A stretch of DNA of 34,457 nt, taken from the NCBI GenBank assembly GCA_964461045.1, contig CAYWSJ010000035.1, forward strand, positions 1-34,457, written 5' to 3'. Made by a program: the position numbers and the translations under genes. Positions 8,148 through 16,936 of this stretch are shown here, piece after piece; the stretch's first letter is position 1; each line of letters begins with the position of its first letter. The notes under the pieces were generated by a model that saw only the letters and a program-made list of their open reading frames with translations, made no database searches and was not told where the DNA came from. Source of the DNA: JAGXLC01 sp964461045 (lineage in GTDB: Bacteria; Bacteroidota; Bacteroidia; Bacteroidales; UBA12077).

Positions 8148-10424
8148 ATGCAGATCAGAACCTTTTTAATGCTGGTCCTATTGATGTTTCAGGCCCCTGC
8201 TTATTCCCAGGTTAAGGTGAGCGAATGGCGTTCTCACTTTTCATACAACAAAATCCATGATTTGACAGAAAGTGGGAAAAAGGTTTTTGCTGCTTCCAGA
8301 AATGGGATTCTGATTTATAACAAAAATTATAGCAACACAGAAACTCTTGACATTATTAATGATCTGAACGATGTCAACATCTCAGCTTTAGGGTATAATC
8401 AGAACCGGAACATTCTATTTGTCGGATACACAAACGGAAACCTGGATATAGTTGACGGGAAAGATATCACAAACATCCCGGTTATAAAAGATGAATCAAT
8501 TTACGCAGGGAAGAAAATTCATAATATTAAATTCTACGATGATCAGGCATATTTATGTACCTCTTTTGGAATTGTGATTCTGAATATGCAAACTAAGAAT
8601 ATTGATGAAACTTATCTTGTTGATGATATTTCCACTATAGGTGTAAAAGATATTGCAAAAACAGAAGGTTATTTTTATGCGGCTACTGATCAGGGCCTGT
8701 TTTATGCCAGTGAGAACGATCCAGATCTTGGCAATCCGGCTGCATGGGAACAGGTTGTGTCTCTTCCAAATTATATGCAGCCTGTATCAAATGTTGAAAC
8801 ATTTCAGAACAATATAGTTCTTTCACAATCATATTCAGGATCTCCTGATAGGGTTTATTATTCTGATAATTTGGGTTCGTATACTTTGTTGCTTGATTCG
8901 GAAACGAATATTATGGATATCAGAGAAAACCAGGACAAACTTTTAGTTGCATCAAACGAGCAGGTTCTGATCTATAATTCATTATTTTCTCTTACAGATC
9001 AAATACAACAATATGCAGGGGAGTCAGCAAGTCCACTCTCTGTATTACCTTCAGATGACGGATACTGGATTGGAGATCGAAAATCAGGGTTGATACATTT
9101 TATTTCCGGGACCAACAATGAAAGTATTATCTGGCCAGGCCCTTCTTCGTCTTATGCCTTTTCCATGGTTGGAGAAGAGGGGATTGTTTCAGTGACGGCA
9201 GGAGGATATAATCAATATTTTAATGAATTGCAACGGCCGTTCCAGGTTTTTCAATTCCAGGACGAAGCCTGGACTAACCTTGATTTTGATGGGCTGGAAG
9301 ATGCAACAGAAATTATTCCTTCGGATGTGGATGGACAGTATTTCACGGGAACCTGGGGCGATGGAATTTTAAAGTTTTCCGGAAGCGAGATAATTGACCA
9401 TTATACTGAATCGAATAGCGCCCTTGAAGTGGCCTCTTCCGGGGGAGTAAAAATTAAAGATCTGGAATTGGATGGATCTAAAAATTTATGGGTGATAAAC
9501 GATGAAACAACAGATCCACTAAAGTGTATGGATGCAGATGGGAATTGGTATGTTTTGGATCATTCAGATCTGCGGAACCGGCGAATTGGAAATTTGACAG
9601 TAGACAATAACGGGACAGTCTGGGGTTATTTTAATAATTCCAGGTTTGTATTTGCATTAGATTATAACCAAACCCCCGGAAATACCGATGATGATCAGCT
9701 GGTTGTTAAAGAACCTAAGGATGAAAACGGCAAAGCTTTTTTGGGAAAAATATATGGAATTAATAAAGATAAAGATGGGACAATATGGTTTATCAGCGAC
9801 GAGGGAATTCTTGCTGATTATGAACCTTCAGAAATTTTTTCAGTTAATTCGTACAGACCTTCAAGAATAATGATTACTGTGGATGGGATATCTCAATATT
9901 TAATGAGTGAAAAAGACGTTACTTGCATGGCAACAGATCCGGGAAACAGGAAATGGTTCGGTACAGAAAGGGCCGGGGTTTTTGTATTCTCTGAGGACGG
10001 AGAAGAGGTTCTTCATAATTTTTCAACAGAAAATACACCATTAATAAGTGATTCTATCGGAGCAATTGCAATTGATAAGTTATCAGGGGAAGTTTTTGTT
10101 GGATGCTCCGGGGGTATTGTTTCTTACAGGGGTGAAGCAGCTAAAAGTTATGATAATTTTAAAAATGCTTATGTTTTTCCAAATCCTGTCAGGCCTGATT
10201 ATGAAGGGCTGATTACCATCACAGGACTTGTTTATGGGGTAAACGTAAAAATAACAGATATTAACGGGAATCTTGTACATGAAACGGTTGCACAAGGAGG
10301 ACAAGCCATATGGGATGGTAAAAACCTGGCAGGTAAGAAGGTTCATACAGGCGTTTATCTTATTTTTCTGACAAATGAAGACGGAACTAAAACACATATT
10401 GAAAAATTATTATTTGTAAAATAA
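8148..10424 (+). CDS. porZ: PorZ-like type IX secretion protein with propellers and CTD (758 aa)
   Basis: PorZ is a surface component of the type IX secretion system; in Porphyromonas it takes part in attaching A-LPS to cargo proteins. I start it at ATG 8148 because residues from there form a good signal peptide (MQIRTFLMLVLLMFQAPAYS, then Gln). An in-frame GTG at 8106 would add 14 residues before the signal. The mature part opens with VSEWRSHFSYNKIHDL and continues with many beta-propeller blades (repeats ending in Trp-Phe or Gly-aromatic turns, such as NRKWFGTERAGVFVF). The last 85 residues form a type A T9SS C-terminal domain: NAYVFPNPV, VKITDINGNLV, then GVYLIFLT and a final KLLFVK. Length is close to Porphyromonas PorZ. 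Only 7 bases separate it from the hydrolase gene. Confidence 0.9.
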   Translation: MQIRTFLMLVLLMFQAPAYSQVKVSEWRSHFSYNKIHDLTESGKKVFAASRNGILIYNKNYSNTETLDIINDLNDVNISALGYNQNRNILFVGYTNGNLDIVDGKDITNIPVIKDESIYAGKKIHNIKFYDDQAYLCTSFGIVILNMQTKNIDETYLVDDISTIGVKDIAKTEGYFYAATDQGLFYASENDPDLGNPAAWEQVVSLPNYMQPVSNVETFQNNIVLSQSYSGSPDRVYYSDNLGSYTLLLDSETNIMDIRENQDKLLVASNEQVLIYNSLFSLTDQIQQYAGESASPLSVLPSDDGYWIGDRKSGLIHFISGTNNESIIWPGPSSSYAFSMVGEEGIVSVTAGGYNQYFNELQRPFQVFQFQDEAWTNLDFDGLEDATEIIPSDVDGQYFTGTWGDGILKFSGSEIIDHYTESNSALEVASSGGVKIKDLELDGSKNLWVINDETTDPLKCMDADGNWYVLDHSDLRNRRIGNLTVDNNGTVWGYFNNSRFVFALDYNQTPGNTDDDQLVVKEPKDENGKAFLGKIYGINKDKDGTIWFISDEGILADYEPSEIFSVNSYRPSRIMITVDGISQYLMSEKDVTCMATDPGNRKWFGTERAGVFVFSEDGEEVLHNFSTENTPLISDSIGAIAIDKLSGEVFVGCSGGIVSYRGEAAKSYDNFKNAYVFPNPVRPDYEGLITITGLVYGVNVKITDINGNLVHETVAQGGQAIWDGKNLAGKKVHTGVYLIFLTNEDGTKTHIEKLLFVK

Positions 10425-10431
10425 CTGTTAT

Positions 10432-11220
10432 ATGAAATATCTTGATTCAGGAAGAGGGAAAATACGGTACAAAATCGAAGGAACAGGAAAACCTTTGGTA
10501 TTAATACATGGATATCTTGAAAACCTGGAAATATGGGATGATTTTGCTTCTGTTCTGGCAGAGGACTACAAGGTTGTCAGAGTTGATCTTCCGGGACATG
10601 GAGAATCTGATGTTGCCGGAGAGACACACAACATGGAGTTGTTGGCACAGGGAGTAAAATCCGTTTTGGAGGCTGAAGAAATAGATTCAGCAACTATTGT
10701 TGGACATTCTTTAGGTGGATATGTTACCCTGGCTTTTCTGGAGAAATATCCAAACCATGTGGACAGACTGGTTCTTTTTCATTCTCATCCATTTGCTGAT
10801 AAAAAAGAGGTGAAGGAAAACAGGGACAGAGAAATAGAACTGGTAAAAAAGGGAAAGAAAGATTTGATTTTTCAAACCAATATACCCAAGGCATTTGCTA
10901 CTGATAACCTGGAAAGATTCCCGGAAGAAGTATCAAAGGCAAAAAAAATAGCCATGCAAACAGAGGGGGAGGGTATTATTGCAAATTTAAGAGGGATGAA
11001 AAGCCGGCCAGACCGTTCGGAACTTGTAAAGAATACAGACAAACCTTTTTTAATAATTGCCGGGAAAAAAGATAACTATATCGATTACCATTCTGTAATT
11101 CCTGAAATTAAATTACCTGAACAGGGAATTTTACTGACTCTTGAAAATTCCGGACACCTGGGATTCATAGAAGAAAAGGAAAAATCTTTACATGCCTTGA
11201 AAGACTTTATACCATCATAA
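10432..11220 (+). CDS. Alpha/beta-fold hydrolase (262 aa)
   Basis: A standard alpha/beta hydrolase with a visible triad: Ser93 in the nucleophile elbow GHSLGG, Asp214 after the strand FLIIAGKKD, and His242 in NSGHLGF. The oxyanion motif is His26-Gly27 (LIHGYLEN), and DLPGHGES at 52-59 is typical of the esterase, epoxide hydrolase and haloperoxidase-like branch. The lid region (about 125-190) is short. There is no signal peptide, so it should be cytoplasmic. The gene starts 7 bases after porZ, so it is almost surely in the same transcript, and a strong hairpin terminator follows. The substrate cannot be predicted. Confidence 0.92.
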   Translation: MKYLDSGRGKIRYKIEGTGKPLVLIHGYLENLEIWDDFASVLAEDYKVVRVDLPGHGESDVAGETHNMELLAQGVKSVLEAEEIDSATIVGHSLGGYVTLAFLEKYPNHVDRLVLFHSHPFADKKEVKENRDREIELVKKGKKDLIFQTNIPKAFATDNLERFPEEVSKAKKIAMQTEGEGIIANLRGMKSRPDRSELVKNTDKPFLIIAGKKDNYIDYHSVIPEIKLPEQGILLTLENSGHLGFIEEKEKSLHALKDFIPS

Positions 11221-11222
11221 TA

Positions 11223-11253
11223 AACAACCCCGATTCTGTTTCGGGGTTGTTTT
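11223..11253 (+). terminator. Terminator after the porZ-hydrolase unit
   Basis: A perfect 11-bp GC-containing stem (11223-11233 with 11241-11251) with a 7-base loop is followed by T residues. It lies directly behind the hydrolase stop. The opposite strand has only a weak T tract, but the same hairpin could also stop read-through from the convergent S41 protease gene. Confidence 0.85.
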
Positions 11254-11317
11254 AATAACGTGAGTTTCTATGTTAAAATCCAAATGTTATTGGTTAAATC
11301 AAGCTTACGTTGTTGGT

Positions 11318-12931
11318 TTAGTTTAATTTTTCTTTTTTAATGAGTTCAATAGCTTTCTTCAGGCTTTTATCCAGCTCATTCAATACAGGATAGAACCCTT
11401 CGTTATCCATGATATTTCTTGCAATATATGCACGGATTCTGGTATCGATTAATTTTTTTGACTTCTCAACTCCATTAACCGAAGTAGATATTCCTTCTTG
11501 TTTTACAAAGCTCAGAAATTCAGAATATAGATTTTTCTTTTTCAGATAATTGTTTAGTTCAGTAACGTTACTGAACTTTTTGAGTGTGGTTCTTTGGTTA
11601 TCCGAATAATCAAAGGAAAACCTGTAGATAAGATTTTTGTTTGTAATTTTTGAAAGAAATTTTGAATGATAGGTTGTATCGATAGGCACAAAATAATCGG
11701 GCATTATTCCACCACCGCCATAAACAGTATCTCCTTTAGGAGTAGTATATTTTAATGAATCGGCAAAATCAATGCTGTCTGCATCGAAAAACTCTCCGTG
11801 TTCAAATCTTTTGCTAATGTCGCTGTAATACTGTTCTCTTCCTTTGTTGTAAGGTTTTTGTATGCTTCTGCCCGTGGGTGTATGGTATCTTGCTACGGTC
11901 AGACGAATGGCAGAACCATCAGAAAGTCTGATTTGCTCCTGCACCAGCCCCTTACCAAATGATCTTCTTCCTACAATAATTCCCCTGTCATTGTCCTGAA
12001 TTGCGCCTGCAAGAATTTCACTGGCAGAGGCCGACCACTCATCAATAAGAACAACAACAGAAATATCCTGGCACATTCCTTTTGAAGTAGCATAAATTTC
12101 CCGTTTAGGACTTGCTTTACCTTTTGTGTAAACAATCAGGTTGTCTTCTTTCAAAAACTGATCAGTGATGCTTGTGGCAGCATTCATGTAACCTCCGCTA
12201 TTTCCCCTGAGGTCAAGTACAAGGTTTTGCATTGATTTTTCTTTCAGTTTTTTAATTCCTTCTATAAACTCTCTGTAAGTGGTTCTTGCAAAGCGGTCAA
12301 TTTTGATGTAACCTGTAAGATTGTCTACCATATAAGCTACATCAACACTATAGATTGGTATTTTATCCCTTGTTATGGTGAAATCCAATAATTTCGGGTA
12401 GTTTTTTCTTTTTATACTTACATCTACTTTTGTACCCCTGTCGCCCTTCAGCATTTCAACTATTTTAGAACTGGGCATATCAACACCTGCCACAACAGTA
12501 TCATTAACTTTTATAATCCTGTCTCCTGCCATTAATCCTGCTTTTTCCGAAGGACCTCCGGTAATGGTGCTGACTACAATAATTGTATCTTTTTGCATAT
12601 TAAATTGAATGCCTATCCCTTCAAAGTTGCCTTTTAATGGCTCGTTGATTTCTTTAAGTTTCTTTGATGGAATATAAACCGAGTGAGGGTCTAATTCTTT
12701 CAGCATAGCAGGAATTGCTGCCTCAACAAGTATTTGTTCCTTTATCGTGTCAACATAATTATTTTGTATGTACTGACTAACCTGGTTAATCTTATTCTCT
12801 TTCTGTGGAATCAGTTTTTGAGGACCAATAGACTCTTTACTCAGGATGTTCCCAAGGATAATACCTCCTATTAAAGTTAATCCCAGTATAATAGGCAGGT
12901 AGATTTGTATTTCTTTTTTGTTAAAGCTCAT
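11318..12931 (-). CDS. S41 family C-terminal processing protease with PDZ domain (537 aa)
   Basis: A membrane-anchored periplasmic serine protease of the CtpA/Prc group, which trims or degrades envelope proteins from the C-terminus. An N-terminal helix (about 10-30) serves as anchor or uncleaved signal. A PDZ domain covers about 95-175, with GIGIQF and GPSEKAGLMAGDRI. The protease core follows, with DLRGNSGG at 240-247, the SASASE nucleophile motif near 300-305 and the catalytic Lys327 in RRSFGKG. A C-terminal helical region (about 430-537) is longer than in the smallest CtpA enzymes but usual for Bacteroidota. The start overlaps the dCMP deaminase stop in ATGA, so the two genes are translationally coupled. 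Confidence 0.95.
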   Translation of the reverse strand: MSFNKKEIQIYLPIILGLTLIGGIILGNILSKESIGPQKLIPQKENKINQVSQYIQNNYVDTIKEQILVEAAIPAMLKELDPHSVYIPSKKLKEINEPLKGNFEGIGIQFNMQKDTIIVVSTITGGPSEKAGLMAGDRIIKVNDTVVAGVDMPSSKIVEMLKGDRGTKVDVSIKRKNYPKLLDFTITRDKIPIYSVDVAYMVDNLTGYIKIDRFARTTYREFIEGIKKLKEKSMQNLVLDLRGNSGGYMNAATSITDQFLKEDNLIVYTKGKASPKREIYATSKGMCQDISVVVLIDEWSASASEILAGAIQDNDRGIIVGRRSFGKGLVQEQIRLSDGSAIRLTVARYHTPTGRSIQKPYNKGREQYYSDISKRFEHGEFFDADSIDFADSLKYTTPKGDTVYGGGGIMPDYFVPIDTTYHSKFLSKITNKNLIYRFSFDYSDNQRTTLKKFSNVTELNNYLKKKNLYSEFLSFVKQEGISTSVNGVEKSKKLIDTRIRAYIARNIMDNEGFYPVLNELDKSLKKAIELIKKEKLN

Positions 12932-13389
12932 TTCTTAATTTTTTCGTTTTTAATTTGAACCACCTCAATGTTGGCTCTTTCAAGTAATGGAATTCCGTCT
13001 TTAGTAGTCTTCCTTTCTGTGTAAACAACCCGGCTTATGCCTGACTGAATAATTAGTTTGGCACATTCGAGGCAAGGGGAAGTTGTAACATATAACGTGG
13101 CATTTTCACTGCTATTGTTTGATTTTGCAACTTTTGTAATGGCGTTGGCTTCAGCGTGAAGAACATAGGGTTTGGTTTCGTAATTTTCATCTTCACAGAC
13201 ATTCTCAAAGCCTGAAGGAGTCCCGTTGTATCCATCTGATATGATCATTTTACCTTTAACGATCAGGGCTCCAACTTGTCTTCTTTTGCAGTAACTGTTT
13301 TTTGCCCATATTTGGGCCATTTCGATATATCTTTTGTCGAATATCTCTTGTTTTTCTTTATAAGGATGCGTTTTGGGATATGTAACCAT
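12928..13389 (-). CDS. dCMP deaminase family protein (153 aa)
   Basis: A zinc deaminase of the cytidine/deoxycytidylate type, expected to convert dCMP to dUMP for thymidylate synthesis. The zinc and catalytic motif is His78-Ala-Glu80 in LHAEANAI, with Cys106 and Cys109 in SPCLECA completing the zinc site. The segment SDGYNGTPSGFENV and an insertion containing a Cys (Cys65) match the dCMP deaminase/ComEB group and not tRNA adenosine deaminase. Length is right for the group. It is the first gene of a two-gene unit with the S41 protease; no obvious functional link connects them. Confidence 0.92.
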   Translation of the reverse strand: MVTYPKTHPYKEKQEIFDKRYIEMAQIWAKNSYCKRRQVGALIVKGKMIISDGYNGTPSGFENVCEDENYETKPYVLHAEANAITKVAKSNNSSENATLYVTTSPCLECAKLIIQSGISRVVYTERKTTKDGIPLLERANIEVVQIKNEKIKK

Positions 13390-13485
13390 CTTTTGAAATT
13401 TGGTATAAAAAATGTAAGAGGGCTGTTATAAGTATAGCTGGAAAATGAGGGTTATATTATTAGTCATTTAACAGCTTAAAAATTG

Positions 13486-13567
13486 TGCCTGAAGCCGGAG
13501 TCGAACCGGCACGGATAAATCCACTGGTTTTTGAGACCAGCGCGTCTACCAATTCCGCCATTCAGGC
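13486..13567 (-). tRNA. tRNA-Leu (anticodon CAA)
   Basis: Read on the minus strand, the whole cloverleaf folds: a 7-bp acceptor stem (GCCTGAA with TTCAGGC), a D arm with GGTAGA, and an anticodon stem CTGGT/ACCAG around the loop CTCAAAA (anticodon CAA, reading UUG). A short class II variable arm (GGA-TTTA-TCC) and a T arm GCCGG-TTCGACT-CCGGC complete it. The discriminator base is A, as usual for leucine. The CCA end is not encoded. Confidence 0.98.
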
Positions 13568-13596
13568 TTTATTATTTCAGCAATTTAAAGCAAATG

Positions 13597-13628
13597 CAAA
13601 AATATACAATTGTTTTGGATGTGCCAAA
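13597..13628 (-). promoter_or_regulatory. Promoter of tRNA-Leu
   Basis: On the minus strand TTTG (13625-13628) is followed after exactly 20 bases by TATTTTTG (13597-13604). This is a very good match to the Bacteroidota -33/-7 consensus TTTG-N19-21-TAnnTTTG. The mature tRNA 5' end lies 29 bases downstream, leaving a short leader. The 176-base gap between the tRNA and the aldehyde dehydrogenase holds this element and a weaker plus-strand box, and no gene. Confidence 0.7.
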
Positions 13629-13657
13629 TTTTTATCGGTTTCCTTGTACTATTTTAT

Positions 13658-13665
13658 TAAATTTG
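13658..13665 (+). promoter_or_regulatory. Possible -7 box for the ALDH7 gene
   Basis: TAAATTTG fits TAnnTTTG. It lies 78 bases before the aldehyde dehydrogenase ATG. The -33 partner is poor (TTTA at 13631-13634, spacing 23). Confidence 0.4.
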
Positions 13666-13743
13666 AATGCAATTTTTTTTCTCTTGTAAATTTTATAAAT
13701 TGCACGGCTAGCAAAAAAATCTTTAAACTAAAAATAATATTTT

Positions 13744-15300
13744 ATGGCTAATAAAAAGAGTGATATTCAAGGAATTTTAAAGCGCCTTGGAATCGAGAAG
13801 GTAAATTCAGGTGCATCAACAGGGACGGATTGGCTAAAAGCTTCCGGCGACATAACAACTTCTTATACTCCTATTGATGGAAGTGAACTTGCAAAAGTCC
13901 AGAATGCTACCAAAGAAGATTATGAAAAAATTATTGGAAAAGCAAAAGAAGCATTTAAGGTTTGGCGTGAGAAGCCAGCTCCTGACAGGGGAGAAATTGT
14001 TCGTCAGATCGGCTTAAAGCTTCGTGAAAAGAAAGAAGACCTGGGGATGCTTGTTAGTACCGAAATGGGAAAGAGCTACCAGGAAGGTCTTGGAGAGGTA
14101 CAGGAAATGATCGATATCGCCGACCTCGCAGTAGGCCAGTCCAGGCAGCTTTATGGATATACTATGCAGTCGGAAAGACCTAACCACAGACTTTATGACC
14201 ATTATCATCCCCTGGGAATTGTAGGTGTTATTACTGCGTTTAATTTCCCGGTGGCGGTATACGCGTGGAATACAATGATTGCAGCTATTGCCGGAGATGT
14301 TGTTGTGTGGAAACCAAGTTCCAAAACTCCTTTGACAGCAGTTGCAGTTCAAAAAATTATGGCTGAGGTAGCAAAGGCCAATGAACTTCCCGAGGGTATA
14401 TTTAATCTTACTGTGGGTAAATCTTCTCAAATTGGTGATCCTTTGGTAGACGATAAAAGAATCCCACTTATCTCTGTTACCGGTTCTACCGCTGTTGGAA
14501 AAAGAGTTGCTGAACGTGTTGGGAAACGACTTGGAAAAACTATTCTTGAATTAGGTGGAAACAATGCAATGATACTTTCTCAGCACGGAGATCTTGATAT
14601 GGCTATACCCACTATTGTTTTTGGTGCTGTAGGTACAGCAGGTCAGCGGTGTACAACCACCAGAAGAATTATTGTACATGAAAGCATTTACGAAGATGTG
14701 AAAAAGCGGTTGGTTAGCGCTTATGAACAGGTAGCCCAAAGAATTGGTACGCCGCTGGATCCGGAGAATCTTATGGGACCATTGATTGATAAGGGAGCTG
14801 TTGAGTTGTATCAGAACGCTATAAAACAACTAAAAGAAGAGGGTGGAAAAGTCCTCTTTGGCGGAGAAGTTTTATCAGGAAAAGGTTATGAGGCAGGCAC
14901 CTATGTAATGCCGACAATTGCCGAGGCAGAAAATCATTACAACATTGTTCAGGACGAAACGTTCGCTCCTATTTTATACCTTATTAAATATAAAGATTTT
15001 GATGAGGCTCTTGAATTGCATAATAAAGTACCGCAAGGATTGTCTTCCTGTATTTTCACTCTGAATGTGAGGGAAGCTGAAAGATTCCTCTCACATGCAG
15101 GTTCAGATTGTGGTATTGCAAATGTGAATGTAGGAACTTCCGGAGCAGAAATTGGAGGTGCTTTTGGTGGTGAGAAAGATACCGGTGGAGGAAGAGAATC
15201 CGGTTCAGATGCATGGAAAGCATACATGAGACGTCAGACCACAACCATCAATTATGGAACTAAATTGCCTCTTGCACAAGGCATTAAATTCGACATATAA
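13744..15300 (+). CDS. ALDH7-family aldehyde dehydrogenase (aminoadipate-semialdehyde type, 518 aa)
   Basis: This NAD(P)-dependent aldehyde dehydrogenase belongs to the antiquitin group, whose known members oxidise alpha-aminoadipic semialdehyde (piperideine-6-carboxylate) in lysine breakdown. Seen directly: the general base Glu269 in LELGGNNA, the nucleophile Cys303 in GTAGQRCTTTRR, the cofactor-binding segment TAFNFPVAVYAWN near 164-176, and SVTGSTAVGK near 244-253. The stretch GGEKDTGGGRESGSDAWKAY near the C-terminus is the typical ALDH7 ending. Length is normal. The gene is alone between the tRNA and a terminator, with no lysine aminotransferase next to it, so the lysine role is inferred from family only; betaine- or other-aldehyde oxidation is possible. 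Confidence 0.92.
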   Translation: MANKKSDIQGILKRLGIEKVNSGASTGTDWLKASGDITTSYTPIDGSELAKVQNATKEDYEKIIGKAKEAFKVWREKPAPDRGEIVRQIGLKLREKKEDLGMLVSTEMGKSYQEGLGEVQEMIDIADLAVGQSRQLYGYTMQSERPNHRLYDHYHPLGIVGVITAFNFPVAVYAWNTMIAAIAGDVVVWKPSSKTPLTAVAVQKIMAEVAKANELPEGIFNLTVGKSSQIGDPLVDDKRIPLISVTGSTAVGKRVAERVGKRLGKTILELGGNNAMILSQHGDLDMAIPTIVFGAVGTAGQRCTTTRRIIVHESIYEDVKKRLVSAYEQVAQRIGTPLDPENLMGPLIDKGAVELYQNAIKQLKEEGGKVLFGGEVLSGKGYEAGTYVMPTIAEAENHYNIVQDETFAPILYLIKYKDFDEALELHNKVPQGLSSCIFTLNVREAERFLSHAGSDCGIANVNVGTSGAEIGGAFGGEKDTGGGRESGSDAWKAYMRRQTTTINYGTKLPLAQGIKFDI

Positions 15301-15322
15301 AATTGTTTGAATATTCTGAAAG

Positions 15323-15353
15323 AAGCTGCTTCAATTCTGGAGCAGCTTTTTTT
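15323..15353 (+). terminator. Terminator after the ALDH7 gene
   Basis: An inverted repeat (AAGCTGCT with AGCAGCTT, extended inward by one wobble and one G-C pair; 15323-15332 with 15339-15348) has a 6-base loop and is followed by a T run to 15353. The T run reaches the stop codon of the convergent response-regulator gene. Confidence 0.85.
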
Positions 15354-15744
15354 ATAAAATATTTCCCCAATATTCAATTTTTTTGGCAAGTGTTTTTGCA
15401 TTGAATGGCTTGGCAAGAAAATCGTTCATCCCTGATTTGAGCGATTTTATTTCATCTTCCTTCCAGGTATTTGAGGTAACTGCGATAATGGGTATGCTGA
15501 TTCCTTTTTTTCTTATTTCTCTGGTAGTTTCCAATCCATTTTTTTCCGGCATTTCAATATCCATTAAAATCAGGTCGTAAGGCTTATTCATTAACTCATT
15601 AATGCACTGCTTGCCATTGTTGACAACAGTCATTTTGAAGCCAATAGAGTCAATATATTGACTAATGATTTCCTGGTATAATTCTTCATCTTCAGCCAGC
15701 AATATCATAATATTCTTTTGCTTATTTTTGACATCAGCCTCCAT
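15352..15744 (-). CDS. Single-domain response regulator (CheY-like receiver, 130 aa)
   Basis: One receiver domain and nothing else. The acidic pocket is Glu18-Asp19 (LLAEDEE), the phosphorylation site is Asp62 in LILMDIEMP, the switch residue is Thr90 in IAVTSN, and Lys112 sits in AKPF. The opening 10 residues are a polar tail. The MDIEMPEKNGLE and SGMNDFLAKPF wording is closest to receivers cut from hybrid histidine kinases and phosphorelays, not to chemotaxis CheY. No output domain and no kinase gene is nearby, so the partner is unknown. It likely acts as a phosphate shuttle or by protein contact. The neighbour upstream (rsgA) is on the same strand but 114 bases away with a possible terminator between. 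Confidence 0.93.
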   Translation of the reverse strand: MEADVKNKQKNIMILLAEDEELYQEIISQYIDSIGFKMTVVNNGKQCINELMNKPYDLILMDIEMPEKNGLETTREIRKKGISIPIIAVTSNTWKEDEIKSLKSGMNDFLAKPFNAKTLAKKIEYWGNIL

Positions 15745-15793
15745 ATTAATGCACAGTAATTCAGTGCAAAATACGGAAAAAACAAAAAAAAAT

Positions 15794-15839
15794 TGTCCTG
15801 AAAATATGATCTTTGATAAAATTAATAATTAGGAGGACA
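15794..15839 (-). terminator. Possible terminator after rsgA
   Basis: A 6-bp repeat (TGTCCT 15794-15799 with AGGACA 15834-15839) has a long 34-base loop. On the minus strand it is followed by nine or more T (complement of the A run at 15784-15792). The position behind rsgA is right, but the stem is short and the loop long. Confidence 0.4.
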
Positions 15840-15858
15840 GAATATAAATAATTGTTTA

Positions 15859-16785
15859 TTAACGATATTTCTCTTCACTGTCGTGAAATATTTTCAGGTA
15901 ATTTTCATAGCGTTGTTTGCTTATTCTTTTATCTTCTACAGCCTTTTTAACTTCACAGCCTGGTTCATGCACATGAGTACAATTATGGAATTTACAATTT
16001 TGAGCAGCTTCAAATATTTCCGGGAAGAAGTGATATATTTCCTCTTTGTCCATGTCTATTAAACCAAAACCTTTGATACCCGGTGTATCAATTATGGCGC
16101 CTCCGAAGGAAAGATCAATCATTTCTGCAAAAGTAGTGGTGTGTTGTCCGCTTTTGTGATGATCGGAGATATCCATAACTTTCAGGTTGGCTTCCGGACA
16201 AAGATAATTTATAAGAGTAGACTTGCCTACACCTGAATTACCTGATATAACCGATATTTTGTTTTTTAATAGGTTTTCAACTGCCTCAAGTTTGTGTTTT
16301 TCTTTAACTGAAGTCTCAATGCATTCATAGCCAATGGTTTCATAAATATCCTTAAGCTCAGCAAGTTGTATTTTTTCTTTTTCGTTGTAAAGATCAGTTT
16401 TGTTTATGATGATTTTGGCAGGTATTTCATAAGCTTCTGCTGTGATAAGAAATCGATCAATGAATAAGGAATAAGTCTTTGGATGAGCGATTGTAACCAT
16501 AATTATTGCCTGGTCAATGTTTGCTGCTATAATATGGCTTTCCCTGGATAATTTTGTGGCTCGCCTTATGATATAATTTTTTCTGGGTTTTAGCTCTGTA
16601 ATTAAGCCTTCACGATTTTGTTCCTGAACCGGGGAAAAAACAACATGGTCTCCTACTGCCACAGGATTGGTTGTCCTGATCCCTTTTATTCGAAATTTTC
16701 CCTTAATTTTGCAGGCCCAGAGATTTTCCTCCGGCCCTTTAACATAATACCAGCTTCCTGTCGATTTTTTTACTGTTCCTTCCAA
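15859..16785 (-). CDS. rsgA: Ribosome small-subunit biogenesis GTPase RsgA (308 aa)
   Basis: RsgA is a circularly permuted GTPase that helps late maturation of the 30S subunit. An N-terminal OB fold (about 1-75) is followed by the GTPase motifs in permuted order: NKTD at 128-131 (G4) comes before the P-loop GNSGVGKST at 182-190 (G1), then DTPG at 233-236 (G3). The catalytic-type His region (DHHKSGQHTTT) lies around 208-218. The C-terminal zinc site is Cys264, Cys269, His271 and Cys277. The start codon is TTG: upstream in frame there is no ATG before a stop, and MEGTVKKSTGSWY fits family N-termini. It is divergent from ftsX across 151 bases. Confidence 0.96.
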   Translation of the reverse strand: MEGTVKKSTGSWYYVKGPEENLWACKIKGKFRIKGIRTTNPVAVGDHVVFSPVQEQNREGLITELKPRKNYIIRRATKLSRESHIIAANIDQAIIMVTIAHPKTYSLFIDRFLITAEAYEIPAKIIINKTDLYNEKEKIQLAELKDIYETIGYECIETSVKEKHKLEAVENLLKNKISVISGNSGVGKSTLINYLCPEANLKVMDISDHHKSGQHTTTFAEMIDLSFGGAIIDTPGIKGFGLIDMDKEEIYHFFPEIFEAAQNCKFHNCTHVHEPGCEVKKAVEDKRISKQRYENYLKIFHDSEEKYR

Positions 16786-16936
16786 TTTTTGTATTTTAAA
16801 TGACTAAAACAGAATAATTATTAAATGTCATGATAAATATAAAATAAAGATGATGCAATTTTGTATTCTTCTTTATAAAAATTTAGTTGATTGATTATTT
16901 TAGGATAATTAATTTTTATCTTAGCAGTGAAATTAA

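Noticed and set aside
13485..13751. An 88-residue open frame across the tRNA-Leu gene on the plus strand
   Set aside because: It is antisense to a perfect tRNA and has low-complexity, AT-driven composition after the tRNA part. It is a chance open frame.
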